DNA of 64,000 nucleotides from Betaproteobacteria bacterium (GTDB lineage: Bacteria; Pseudomonadota; Gammaproteobacteria; Burkholderiales; Burkholderiaceae_C), in contig JADIZZ010000002.1 in the NCBI GenBank assembly GCA_016704535.1, forward strand, positions 372,001 through 436,000, in the 5' to 3' direction. A program made the translations under genes and the position numbers. A model generated the notes under the pieces. That model saw only the letters and a list, made by a program, of their open reading frames with translations. It made no database searches and was not told where the DNA came from. The first letter of the stretch is position 1. Every line of letters starts with the position of its first letter. Positions 48,948-59,372 of the stretch are shown here, in pieces.

Positions 48948-49397
48948 TCAATGCAGCGTGATCGGACCATCGGCGTCGGTGGCGGTGATGTCGTGCGGCA
49001 TTGCGCCGCTGGCGTGGTGTGCGGCGATGCGCCAGCCAAGCGGACCTTTCACGTAGACGTTGGTGGCCAGCACCCAGCCCACCTGCGTGCCGCCTTCGGC
49101 CGTCACCTCGATGCGTTCGACCAGGTGGTGCAGCGCGAAGCCCGGCTGCTGCAGGCGGTGCACCTGCTCGGGCCGAACCGGAATGCCGCCGCGGGCGAAG
49201 ACGGCCTCGAAGCTGGCGCGGATGGCCGCCGCGCCGACCACGCGTGCGCCGCCGGGGTGCACGCAGACGATCTCGTCGTCGTCGGCCCACAGTGCCATCA
49301 GCCGCTCCAGGGTGCCCTGCTGCAGGGCTTCGTAGAAACGCGCCTCGACCTCGTCGGGGCTGTCGGCGGGCACGGGCGGGGGCGGTCGGCGGGCCAT
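48948..49397 (-). CDS. NTF2-like (SnoaL/DUF4440-type) protein
   Basis: A 149-residue single NTF2-fold domain. DSPDEVEARFYEALQQGTLERLMALWADDDEIVCVHPGGARVVGAAAIRASFEAVF is the typical cone-shaped alpha+beta start, and WVLATNVYVKGPLGWRIAAHHASG the sheet end. Such proteins act as small binding or isomerase-like domains with no fixed activity. It begins 20 bp after the purU stop in the same operon. The start ATG 49397 is followed by a Pro-rich leader. Confidence 0.82.
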   Translation of the reverse strand: MARRPPPPVPADSPDEVEARFYEALQQGTLERLMALWADDDEIVCVHPGGARVVGAAAIRASFEAVFARGGIPVRPEQVHRLQQPGFALHHLVERIEVTAEGGTQVGWVLATNVYVKGPLGWRIAAHHASGAMPHDITATDADGPITLH

Positions 49398-49417
49398 GCG
49401 ATGGGGCCGTGGGCGGC

Positions 49418-50314
49418 TCAGCGGAAGACGACGCACTTCTGGCCGTTGATCAGCACGCGGTGCTCGACATGCCAGCGCACGGCGCGCGCCAGCACCATGC
49501 ATTCGATGTCGCGGCCCACGGCAGTGAAATCCTCGGCCGACAGCGTGTGGTCCACGCGCTGGACGTCCTGCTCGATGATCGGCCCCTCGTCGAGGTCGGC
49601 GGTGACGTAGTGCGCCGTGGCGCCGATGAGCTTCACGCCGCGCGCATGGGCCTGGTGGTAGGGCCGCCCGCCCTTGAAGCTGGGCAGGAAGCTGTGGTGG
49701 ATGTTGATTGCGCGGCCGGCCAGCGCATGGCAGAAGGGCTCGCTCAGGATCTGCATGTAGCGCGCCAGCACGACGAGGTCGATACGTTCGCTTTCGATCA
49801 GCGCCTCGACCTGCTGCTCCTGTGCGCGCTTGGTCTCGGCCGAGACCTTGCCGTCCGTGCCGCCCGTCAGTGGCAGGTGGTGAAAGGGAATGCCGTAGCT
49901 CGCCGCCAGGCCTTCGAAGCTGCGGTGGTTGCTGACGATGGCCGGGATGTCCACCGCCAGCGAACCGCTCTTCCAGCGGAACAGCAGGTCGTTCAGGCAA
50001 TGCCCGTGCTGGCTGACCATCAGCAGCAGGCGGGGCCGTCGGCCCAGCGCGTGGAAGTGCACGTCCATGCCGAACTGCTGGCGCGTGTGCTCGAACAGCG
50101 TGTTCAGCGTGCCGGCGCTGGCCAGTTGCGGCGGCGCCTGGAAGTGCACGCGCATGAAGAAGAAGCCAGTCGCGTGCTCGCCTTCGAGGTCGCCGAACTG
50201 CTGCGAATCGATGATGTTGCAGCCGGCCTGGTAGAGCAGACCCGAGACGGCATGCACGATGCCCTTGGTGTCGCGGCAGGCCAGCGTGAGGACGAATTGG
50301 TGGTGCGTGGGCAT
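49418..50314 (-). CDS. purU: Formyltetrahydrofolate deformylase
   Basis: It hydrolyses 10-formyl-tetrahydrofolate to formate and tetrahydrofolate, balancing one-carbon pools and supplying formate for purines. The product is 298 residues. An N-terminal ACT domain (FVLTLACRDTKGIVHAVSGLLYQAGCNIIDSQQF) precedes the formyl-transferase fold, with INIHHSFLPSFKGGRPYHQA and GATAHYVTADLDEGPIIEQD carrying the catalytic Asn/His/Asp set. Start ATG 50314 is chosen as the family start MPTHHQFVLTL; the longer open frame is not used. First gene of a minus-strand operon. Confidence 0.95.
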   Translation of the reverse strand: MPTHHQFVLTLACRDTKGIVHAVSGLLYQAGCNIIDSQQFGDLEGEHATGFFFMRVHFQAPPQLASAGTLNTLFEHTRQQFGMDVHFHALGRRPRLLLMVSQHGHCLNDLLFRWKSGSLAVDIPAIVSNHRSFEGLAASYGIPFHHLPLTGGTDGKVSAETKRAQEQQVEALIESERIDLVVLARYMQILSEPFCHALAGRAINIHHSFLPSFKGGRPYHQAHARGVKLIGATAHYVTADLDEGPIIEQDVQRVDHTLSAEDFTAVGRDIECMVLARAVRWHVEHRVLINGQKCVVFR

Positions 50315-50417
50315 CGCCCGGATTGTAGGGACGGGCCTGCAAAACCGCCGGCGTGCGGGGCACTGGCTTAGCATGCGCCGCCCCCACGCTACGCTGCGCT
50401 CCGCGCTCCGCCTCCCG

Positions 50418-51179
50418 ATGCTGCAACAGACCCTGGCCGTTGCGCGCCGCATCCTCGTCGAACAGGCGCGGCAGCCGCGCACGCTCTTCTTCTGGGGCCT
50501 GTTCCCGGCGCTGATGATGCTGCTCTTCGGCCTCATCTACGGCCACAACGCGGCGATGCGCGTGGGGCTCGACGCCACGCCAGCGGGCATCCTCATTGGC
50601 GCGGCGCTGTTCTTCAGCTGCCTGGGCGGCACGATGGCCATCGTGGTGGGAGAACGTGAACGTGGCACGCTGAAACGGCTGCTGGTCTCGCCGTTGCACC
50701 CGGCGGCGTACTTCGGCGGCATCGTGCTGGCCATGGGCGCGGTGGCGGCGCTGCAGGCGGTGGTGGTCTTCTCGACGGCGTGGCCGCTGGGCGCTCGTTA
50801 CCAGGGCAGCGTGGTGCTGGGCGCGCTGGTGGTGGCCCTGAGCGTGTGCGGCTACGTCGGCATCGGTTTCTTCTTCGCTGCGCGCTACGCCCGCCGCGCC
50901 GAAGACCTGAACGGCCCGCTGGCGGCCTTCGGCGTGCCGCTGCTGGTGCTGGGCGGTACGTTCTTCCCGCTCAGCCTGATGCCCGACTTCCTGGTGACGC
51001 TGGCACGTGTGAATCCGGTGCTGCACATGAGCGAGGCGCTGAAAGCCGTGGCCGGGCGCGGCGCCGGCGTGCAGGACATTGCCGTCGAGCTGCTCTTCCT
51101 CGTCGCCTTCGGCCTGGCGTCGCTGATGCTGGGGGCGCTGTCGTGGCGCCGCCTGTTGGCCGAAGAGGCCGGGGCGTGA
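50418..51179 (+). CDS. ABC-2 type exporter permease
   Basis: A 253-residue ABC-2 permease with about six membrane segments. FFWGLFPALMMLLFGLIYGHNAA, GGTMAIVVGERERGTLKRLLVSPLHPAAYFGG (the connector helix block) and FGVPLLVLGGTFFPLSLMPDFL are typical of daunorubicin- or NodJ-like exporters. Start ATG 50418 (MLQQTLAVARRIL) is preferred over 50373, whose leader overlaps a GC-rich intergenic element. Its stop overlaps the GTG of the ATPase gene, so the two are coupled. Cargo unknown. Confidence 0.85.
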   Translation: MLQQTLAVARRILVEQARQPRTLFFWGLFPALMMLLFGLIYGHNAAMRVGLDATPAGILIGAALFFSCLGGTMAIVVGERERGTLKRLLVSPLHPAAYFGGIVLAMGAVAALQAVVVFSTAWPLGARYQGSVVLGALVVALSVCGYVGIGFFFAARYARRAEDLNGPLAAFGVPLLVLGGTFFPLSLMPDFLVTLARVNPVLHMSEALKAVAGRGAGVQDIAVELLFLVAFGLASLMLGALSWRRLLAEEAGA

Positions 51180-52135
51180 ACGCGCCAACACCCGTGCTGC
51201 AGCTTCAAGCCGTGCACAAGCGCCGTGGCGACCTGCCGGTTCTGCAGGGTTTGGATCTGACAGTACACCGCGGCGAGGTCTTCGGCCTGCTCGGCCCCAA
51301 CGGCTGCGGCAAGACCACCGCGCTGCATGTGGCCAGCCAGCTGCTGCGGCCTGACAGCGGCCAGGTCCTGATCGACGGTGAGCCGGCCTGTGCGCGCATG
51401 CTGCCGCGGCTGGGGCTGTGCCCTCAGCAGCCCGCGCTCTACCGCGAACTGCGCCCGGCCGAGAACCTGGACTTCTTCGCACGGCTGTATGGCCTGCCGG
51501 CGGGCGAACGCGGGCCGCGCGTGGCCTCGCTGATGCAGCGCTTCGGGCTGGCGCCGCATGCCGACACGTCGGCGGGCCGCTTGTCAGGCGGCTGGCAGCA
51601 GCGCCTGAACCTGGCCGTGGCGCTGGTGCACGGGCCCACACTGCTGGTGCTGGACGAGCCGACCTCGGCCGCGGACCTGCAGGCGCGCCATGGGCTGTGG
51701 ATGCTGATCGAGGAACTGCGCCGCGGCGGCATGACGATGCTGATGAGCACGCACGACCTCACCGAAGCCGAGCGCCTGTGCACCCGCGTCGGCCTCATGC
51801 AGGACGGCCGCCTCGCGGCCTGCGGCACGCCCGCCGAGTTGTGCGCGCGTGTGCCCGGCCGCGTGGTAGCCAGCCTGCAGACACGCGACGTCGCGGCGGC
51901 CAGCGCACGCGCCGCGCAGTGCGGCTGGCCCGTGCGCACCTGGGGCGGCGCACTCGCGTGCCTGTTGCCCGACGCGCCGCACGCCGGCACGCTGCGCGAC
52001 GTGGTCGAAGCCTTCGAAGGCATCGAGGTCAGCGCGGTCGGCGTGCAGCCGGTGGGGCTGGCGCATGCCTACCTGGAGCTGATCGGGGGCGCGCCGGCCG
52101 GCCTTGTGCGACAGTCGCGGCCCTGCCCTGCCTGA
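51176..52135 (+). CDS. ABC-2 exporter ATPase
   Basis: A 319-residue ATPase of the CcmA/NatA type. Walker A is GPNGCGKTTALH, the signature LSGGWQQRLNLAVAL (WQQR instead of the common MKQR), Walker B LLVLDEPTSAADLQ and the switch STHDLTEAE. The C-terminal ~100 residues form the usual extra domain. Start GTG 51176 overlaps the permease stop. It precedes gshB by 12 bp, so one operon from permease to the questin-oxidase-like gene is likely. Confidence 0.9.
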   Translation: MNAPTPVLQLQAVHKRRGDLPVLQGLDLTVHRGEVFGLLGPNGCGKTTALHVASQLLRPDSGQVLIDGEPACARMLPRLGLCPQQPALYRELRPAENLDFFARLYGLPAGERGPRVASLMQRFGLAPHADTSAGRLSGGWQQRLNLAVALVHGPTLLVLDEPTSAADLQARHGLWMLIEELRRGGMTMLMSTHDLTEAERLCTRVGLMQDGRLAACGTPAELCARVPGRVVASLQTRDVAAASARAAQCGWPVRTWGGALACLLPDAPHAGTLRDVVEAFEGIEVSAVGVQPVGLAHAYLELIGGAPAGLVRQSRPCPA

Positions 52136-52147
52136 GGAGGCCCCCGC

Positions 52148-53104
52148 GTGAAACTGCTTTTCGTCGCCGACCCGCTGGAGTCGTTCAAGACCACCAAGGA
52201 CAGCACCTTCACGATGATGCGCGAGGCCGCGCGCCGCGGCCACACGCTGATGGCCTGCGGGCCGCAGGACATCCGCTGGCAGCGCGGCGAGCCTGTCACC
52301 GCCTTCGTGCGCGACATCACGCTCACCGGCGACGCGAAAGACTGGTTCCGCGCCGAGCAGGCTGCGCCGCACGAACGTCCGCAGCCGCTGCAGGACGTGC
52401 ACGCCGTGCTCATGCGCAAGGACCCGCCCTTCGACAGCGAGTACTTCTACGCCACCCATCTGCTGAGCCAGGCCGAACGCGAGGGCGCGCGGGTCTTCAA
52501 CAGCCCGCAGGCGCTGCGTGAGCACCCCGAGAAGCTGGCCATCCTCGAGTTCCCGCAGTTCATCGGCCCCACGCTCGTCACGCGTGACGAGACCGACGTG
52601 AGGCGTTTCCACGCCGAGCACCACGACATCATCCTCAAGCCGCTGGACGGCATGGGCGGCATGGGCATCTTCCGCGTCGGCCCCGACGGCCTGAACCTGG
52701 GCAGCATCGTCGAGACGCTGAACCAGGGCGGCGCGAAGACGCTGATGGTGCAGAAGTACCTGACCGAGATCACCCAGGGCGACAAGCGCGTGCTCGTCAT
52801 CGGCGGCGAGCCGGTGCCCTTTGCGCTGGCGCGCATCCCGCAGGGCAGCGAGATCCGCGGCAACCTGGCCGTGGGCGGCAAGGGCGTGGCGCAGCCGCTG
52901 AGCGCGCGCGACCGCGGGATCGCCGAGGCGCTGGGCCCGGTGCTTGCCGCACGCGGGCTGCTGCTGGTGGGGCTGGACATCATCGGCAGCTGCCTGACCG
53001 AGATCAACGTCACCAGCCCGACGGGTTTTGCCGAGATCACGAAGCAGACGGGTTTCGACGTCGCGGCGATGTTCGTCGACGCGCTGGAAAGGGCGCTGGC
53101 ATGA
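52148..53104 (+). CDS. gshB: Glutathione synthase
   Basis: It joins gamma-glutamylcysteine and glycine with ATP to make glutathione. The product is 318 residues with ATP-grasp fold: MKLLFVADPLESFKTTKDSTFTMMREA start, MRKDPPFDSEYFYATHLL, KPLDGMGGMGIFRV (glycine-rich loop), LIGGEPVPFALARIPQ, RGNLAVGGKG and GLDIIGSCLTEINVTSPTG. Start GTG 52148 follows GAGGAG. gshA is not in the window. Its stop overlaps the next start by four bases. Confidence 0.97.
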   Translation: MKLLFVADPLESFKTTKDSTFTMMREAARRGHTLMACGPQDIRWQRGEPVTAFVRDITLTGDAKDWFRAEQAAPHERPQPLQDVHAVLMRKDPPFDSEYFYATHLLSQAEREGARVFNSPQALREHPEKLAILEFPQFIGPTLVTRDETDVRRFHAEHHDIILKPLDGMGGMGIFRVGPDGLNLGSIVETLNQGGAKTLMVQKYLTEITQGDKRVLVIGGEPVPFALARIPQGSEIRGNLAVGGKGVAQPLSARDRGIAEALGPVLAARGLLLVGLDIIGSCLTEINVTSPTGFAEITKQTGFDVAAMFVDALERALA

Positions 53105-54105
53105 GCGTTCGTGCCGCCGCCCATGCCGATGCCGCCGCCAGCGCCGCACTGCAGCGTGCGCTGGAAGCTGGCGCCGGCCACGACGCCGAGTACGGCGACG
53201 CGCTGAGCAACCACCTGCCGATGGCGCTGTGCGCGCTGTACCGCCTGGGCGCCGACGCCGCGCGGCTGCAAGGCTACGCCGCGGCCTACGCGCCGCGGCT
53301 GCGTCCGGCGCCCGCCGCGCAGACCTGGGTGGCCGGTGACGCCTGGGCCTCGCGCCTGGGCGATGCCGCCGCCTGGCCCGCCTACCGCGATCTCTTTTCG
53401 GCCTGGCTGCAGCACGAGGGCGGCGCCGACGTGATGGGCGCCGTGTTGCCGCGTCTGATGCAGGGTTGCGGTGGCGCGGCGTTTCACGGGCTCATCCGCA
53501 CCGCCTACGCCGTGCAGGCCGCGCACCCGGGCGAACTGGCCGACGCGCTGGCCCACTGGGCCTGCTGCTGGGCCGATCTGGGTCCGCTGCCCGACGTGGC
53601 CGGCACCGAGGCCGACCCGGCCGCGGTGCTGCGGCAGGTGCCGCGGCCCGCGCAGCCGCCGGCCGGGCGGCTGATCGTCCACCGTGTCGCCGCGGCAGCC
53701 GCGCAGCCGGGGTTCGCTGCCGCGGTGGCGCGCCTGCATGTGGACGCCAGCACGCTAGAACGCCTGGCCCGCGGCAGCGCCGAGCTCTACGCTGCCAGCG
53801 GCAATTTCACGGTGCTGCACATGCTGACCAGCGCCCACGCGCTGCGAGTGCTGCTGCCCTTGCTGGACGAGCCGCTGCCGGCCGTGCGCACCTACTGGCA
53901 CGCCTTTGCCGCTGCCTGGGTGGCCAGCGGTGCGCGCGACCGCGGCCCGGCGCCCTTGCGTGCCTGGCCGCAGATCGTGGCCTTTGCCGTGGCCAGCGAC
54001 GACGAGCACGTGATCAAGCTCGTCGACAGCTGCCGCGAGCAGGAGCGCGTCTACGGCGGCGACGTCTGGCGCCGCGCCGCGTCGCGCGTGCTGGCCAAGG
54101 GCTGA
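53101..54105 (+). CDS. Questin-oxidase-like protein (DUF4243)
   Basis: A 334-residue protein of the questin oxidase family, named after a fungal Baeyer-Villiger-type anthraquinone oxygenase. Signature segments are DALSNHLPMALCALYRLGA, GGAAFHGLIRTAYAVQ and FAVASDDEHVIKLVDSCREQERVYGGDVWR, which give conserved His residues. ATG 53101 overlaps the gshB stop by four bases. No flavin motif is seen. The bacterial role is unknown; linkage to glutathione synthesis suggests a redox or detoxification task (inference). Confidence 0.85.
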   Translation: MSVRAAAHADAAASAALQRALEAGAGHDAEYGDALSNHLPMALCALYRLGADAARLQGYAAAYAPRLRPAPAAQTWVAGDAWASRLGDAAAWPAYRDLFSAWLQHEGGADVMGAVLPRLMQGCGGAAFHGLIRTAYAVQAAHPGELADALAHWACCWADLGPLPDVAGTEADPAAVLRQVPRPAQPPAGRLIVHRVAAAAAQPGFAAAVARLHVDASTLERLARGSAELYAASGNFTVLHMLTSAHALRVLLPLLDEPLPAVRTYWHAFAAAWVASGARDRGPAPLRAWPQIVAFAVASDDEHVIKLVDSCREQERVYGGDVWRRAASRVLAKG

Positions 54106-54179
54106 GCGCCAGCCGAGCGCCGACCGGCCCCGACTGTGGGATGTCGGCGGCGCCGGACGGGGCAGCGGACAATCCCCGC

Positions 54180-56075
<1,896 letters not shown>

Positions 56076-56087
56076 AGACGCCCGGCC

Positions 56088-56840
56088 TCAGCGCGGCACG
56101 TGCCCCGGGTGCGAGCGCGTGACGATCAGCGCCGACTGCAGGTAGAGCGCGTTCAGCAGCCGGATCGCGCGGTCGCGGTCGAAGCCGGGCCAGGCGGCGA
56201 TGTCGCGCAGCGGCGTCGTCGGCCCCTGCAGCCGCTGCACGGCCGAGGCCAGCGGGCTGGTAGGCGCGAGCAGTTCGAGGTTGACGCCGGGCGTGACCCG
56301 GTAGGTGGCGGGCTCGGCGATCTCGGGCAGCAGCGCGCCACGGGCGCCGTGCAGGGCCAGTTCCCACAGCATGCGGCTGAGATCGAAGTCGTGTTCGCCT
56401 TCGGCTGCGGTGTCGGCGCCGCCGTCATCCGTGGCTGCTACGCGCAGCACACGCAACTCGGCCAGCGGCAGTTCCTGCCATGGCGGCGCCGGTTGCGCCC
56501 AGCGCAGCAGGCGACGTGCCGGCAGCACGGCCAGCGTGAGCATCCGCTCGTCGTCCTGCAGGTGCAGCTGCAGCGCACTGTGGTGGCGCAGTGCCGCGGC
56601 CAGCACCTCCAGCAGGTCCAGGCCTTCGTCGGGGTGGTAGCCGGGTGCGAAGCGCTGCAGGTCTTGCAGCAGTGAGGGGTTCAGTGACTCGAGGCGCGTG
56701 CTGCCGGCCTCGGCATTGCCGCGACGGCCGCGCTGTGCCAGGTCGCGCAGGCGGTCGCCGACGCGGCGGCGCGGCGTGTCGACCAGGGGCTGCGTGGCGG
56801 GAAACCGGCGTGCGGGTTCGTCCAGAGGAGGTGCGTTCAC
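56088..56840 (-). CDS. Conserved hypothetical protein (DUF4388-like C-terminus)
   Basis: A 250-residue soluble protein. The middle has acidic-aromatic beta segments (HHSALQLHLQDDERMLTLAVLPARRLLRWAQP), and the C-terminus (LRDIAAWPGFDRDRAIRLLNALYLQSALIV) resembles the helical end of DUF4388-type domains. I do not recognise a full-length family. ATG 56840. It converges on uup. Confidence 0.65.
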   Translation of the reverse strand: MNAPPLDEPARRFPATQPLVDTPRRRVGDRLRDLAQRGRRGNAEAGSTRLESLNPSLLQDLQRFAPGYHPDEGLDLLEVLAAALRHHSALQLHLQDDERMLTLAVLPARRLLRWAQPAPPWQELPLAELRVLRVAATDDGGADTAAEGEHDFDLSRMLWELALHGARGALLPEIAEPATYRVTPGVNLELLAPTSPLASAVQRLQGPTTPLRDIAAWPGFDRDRAIRLLNALYLQSALIVTRSHPGHVPR

Positions 56841-56888
56841 CCCCCGATTTCAACGGCACCAACCCGGCGCGCGGCCGGATGGGGTGTT

Positions 56889-58349
56889 TCAACTGTGACG
56901 ACGTGTGCCGTCGACCAGCTGCTTCAGCCGGCGCCAGAAGCGCGCGTCCTGCGCGGTGGCGAAGTTCACGCGCATCAGCGTCGTCGGCCGCGGCGTGGCG
57001 TGGAAGAGCGTGCCGGGCGCGGTGAGCCAGCCTTCGTCCAGCAGCGCCTGCGCCAGCGCCTCGGTGTCGGTGCCGACGTCGACCCAGCCGAACAACCCCG
57101 CTGGCGGTGACACGAAGCGGCAGCCGGCCTCACGCGCCAGGCGCACGGTGCGCGCGCGGGCGGCGTCCAGCTGCGCCACCACGCGTTCGGCGTGGCGGCG
57201 CAGGCTGCCCTGTTCCAGGCACAGCGCCACCGCCTGCTCCAGAGGGCCGGGCGTGGACAGCGAGCCGATGAGCTTGGTGTCGATCAGACGCTCGGCCAGT
57301 GTCTGCGCCGCGGCGACGAAGCCCACGCGCCACTGCGGCACCAGGATCTTGCTGAAGCCCGACACGTAGATCGTGCGCCTCAACCCGTCCAGCTGCGCCA
57401 GCCGTGGCGCGTGCGGTGGCACCAGCCAGGCGTAGCTGTCGTCCTCGACGATGGTCAGGTCGTGCGCTTCGGCCAGGCGCAGCACCTGGTGCGCGGCGGC
57501 CGGCGTGATCGACGCACCGGTGGGGTTGTGCAGCACCGAGACGGTGACGTACAGGCGTGGCCCGTGCGCCTTCAGCAGGGATTCCATCACCGCCAGGTCG
57601 GGCCCGCCATCGGCCTGCGCACCGCGCGGCACCGGCAGCAGGCGCATGCCGGCGCGCGTGAGGCGGGCGTATTCCACCGCCCAGCCGGGTTCGTCGACCA
57701 GCACCGTGTCGCCGGGCTGCAGCAGCGTGCGGCTGATCAGGTCGAGCGCGTGCGTGGCGCCGACGGTGGTGACGATCTGGCTCGGCGCGGCGGCGATGCC
57801 GATGTCGGCCAGGCGCTGCGCCAGCGCGTCGCGCAGCCGCGCGTCGCCGGCCGGTTCGCCGTAACGCAGCCAGGCCTTGGGTGCGGCGCAGACGCGGCGC
57901 AGCGCACGTTGCAGCAGCGGCGCGTCGAGCCAGGCCTCGGGCAACGTGCCCATGCCGGGGGCCGGCAGGCCGCCCTGGGCCTGGAACATGCTGCGGATGA
58001 GCGCCGTGGCATCCACCGGCGCCGGGCGGGGCGGTGCCGCGCGCAGCGCGCCCGCCGTGGCCGGCGCGGCACGACCGCCGCGTTCGTGGGCCACGGCTTC
58101 TCGCACGAAGAAGCCGCGCTGCGGCCGCGCCTGCACCAGGCCGCGAGCCTGCAGCAGATCGTAGGCGCCGACCACGGTGCTGGGGCTCACCGCATGGCGC
58201 CGCGCACATTCGCGCACCGAAGGCAGGCGTGCGCCCGGCGCCAGCAGGCGCTGCCCGATGCGCTCGGCAAAACGCGCGGCCAGTTGCTCGGCCAGGGTCA
58301 GGCTGGCGGCGTGGGCCAGCGGGGTGTCGGTGGGCTGTGTCGTCGTCAC
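56889..58349 (-). CDS. MocR-family regulator (GntR HTH fused to aminotransferase)
   Basis: A 486-residue MocR/PdxR-type PLP-binding regulator. The N-terminal GntR winged HTH (LAPGARLPSVRECARRHAVSPSTVVGAYDLLQARGLVQARPQRGFFV) is followed by a fold-I aminotransferase with Schiff-base Lys334 in VSGFSKILVPQWRVG. Such proteins sense an amino acid through PLP. It is divergent from the exporter/aminotransferase operon across a 75-bp gap carrying repeated TGTAYGG-like sites, so it most likely controls that operon. Confidence 0.93.
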   Translation of the reverse strand: MTTTQPTDTPLAHAASLTLAEQLAARFAERIGQRLLAPGARLPSVRECARRHAVSPSTVVGAYDLLQARGLVQARPQRGFFVREAVAHERGGRAAPATAGALRAAPPRPAPVDATALIRSMFQAQGGLPAPGMGTLPEAWLDAPLLQRALRRVCAAPKAWLRYGEPAGDARLRDALAQRLADIGIAAAPSQIVTTVGATHALDLISRTLLQPGDTVLVDEPGWAVEYARLTRAGMRLLPVPRGAQADGGPDLAVMESLLKAHGPRLYVTVSVLHNPTGASITPAAAHQVLRLAEAHDLTIVEDDSYAWLVPPHAPRLAQLDGLRRTIYVSGFSKILVPQWRVGFVAAAQTLAERLIDTKLIGSLSTPGPLEQAVALCLEQGSLRRHAERVVAQLDAARARTVRLAREAGCRFVSPPAGLFGWVDVGTDTEALAQALLDEGWLTAPGTLFHATPRPTTLMRVNFATAQDARFWRRLKQLVDGTRRHS

Positions 58350-58354
58350 GGGCA

Positions 58355-58401
58355 GTACAGAGCGTCGTGCTGTACGGCAAAGTGTATGGTCACTGTATTG
58401 T
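58355..58401. promoter_or_regulatory. MocR-type control region (palindrome plus direct repeats)
   Basis: GTACAG-N9-CTGTAC (58355-58375) is a perfect inverted repeat. Its right arm is the first of three direct repeats: TGTACGGC 58371-58378, TGTATGGT 58383-58390 and TGTATTGT 58394-58401, spaced 12 and 11 bp, one helical turn apart. MocR regulators are known to bind direct repeats near promoters of this kind. Confidence 0.65.
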
Positions 58402-58424
58402 CCCGTGCGTCTAGACTCCCGTCC

Positions 58425-59351
58425 ATGCCGCAGCCCCCCGACAGCGCCACCGAGCGCGCCGATACCCGCCGCGGCTACCTGCTCGGACTGCTGGGCGTGG
58501 CGATCTTCGCGATGACGCTGCCGATGACGCGCCTGGCCGTCGGCGACGCCGCGGCGCCGCAGCTGCCGCCGGCTTTCGTCACTGCCGGCCGCGCCGCGGT
58601 GGCCGGGCTGCTGAGCCTCGGTTACCTGGCCGCGGTGCGTGCGCCGCGACCGGGCAGCGCGCTGCTGCCGGCGCTGGCCGTCTGCGCTTTAGGCACGGTG
58701 GTGGGTTTTCCGTTGGGCATCGCGCTGGCACTGCGCGAGGTGCCTGCCATGCACGCGGCCGTGGTCACGGGTGTGCTGCCCCTGGCTACCGCACTGCTGG
58801 CGGCCTGGGTCTGGCGGCAGCGGCCCACGGCCGCCTTCTGGGCCTGCGCCGTGGCTGGCTGCGCGCTGGTGCTGGCGTTCGCAGCGTGGAAGGGCGGCGG
58901 GCACCTCGTGGCGGCCGACGGCTGGCTGCTGATGGCCGTGCTTTCGGCGGCCGTGGGTTACGTCGCCGGCGCGCGTGCGTCGGCGGTGATGCCGGCGCCG
59001 CACGTCATCTGCTGGGTGCTGGTGGGTTCGCTGCCGTTCACGCTGCCGGTGGCGCTTTGGGTCTGGCCCGAGGCGCCAGCGCGCGCCTCGGCCTGGGGTG
59101 GCTTCGCCTACACCGCGGTGTTCTCGATGTGGCTGGGCTTCTTCGCCTGGTACCGTGGGCTCACGCTGGGCGGCGTCGTGCGCGTCAGCCAGGTGCAGCT
59201 GCTGCAGCCCTTCCTGGCCCTGCTGTTCGCGGTGCCGGTGCTGGGCGAACGCCTGGACGGCGTGACCGTGCTGTTCTCGCTGGCCGTCGTCGGCGTCGTC
59301 TTCGTGGGCCGGCGTCTGCCGGTGCGCGCCAGCCCCTCGTCCCCTCGTTAG
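58425..59351 (+). CDS. EamA/DMT-family exporter
   Basis: A 308-residue inner-membrane protein with ten predicted helices in two EamA repeats (AVAGLLSLGYLAA, PALAVCALGTVVGFPLGIALALREVPAMHAAVVTGVLPLATALLAA and the second half from ~160). RhaT/PecM-type members export amino acids or metabolites. Start ATG 58425 is the first after the divergent promoter. First gene of the operon that includes an aminotransferase, so export of an amino acid or amine is the likely job. Confidence 0.9.
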   Translation: MPQPPDSATERADTRRGYLLGLLGVAIFAMTLPMTRLAVGDAAAPQLPPAFVTAGRAAVAGLLSLGYLAAVRAPRPGSALLPALAVCALGTVVGFPLGIALALREVPAMHAAVVTGVLPLATALLAAWVWRQRPTAAFWACAVAGCALVLAFAAWKGGGHLVAADGWLLMAVLSAAVGYVAGARASAVMPAPHVICWVLVGSLPFTLPVALWVWPEAPARASAWGGFAYTAVFSMWLGFFAWYRGLTLGGVVRVSQVQLLQPFLALLFAVPVLGERLDGVTVLFSLAVVGVVFVGRRLPVRASPSSPR

Positions 59352-59372
59352 CCCCCCTAGAAGGTCCTGCGC

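Noticed and set aside
50373..50417. Upstream ATG start for the ABC-2 permease
   Set aside because: The added 15 residues are encoded by a GC-rich intergenic repeat-like stretch with no ribosome site.
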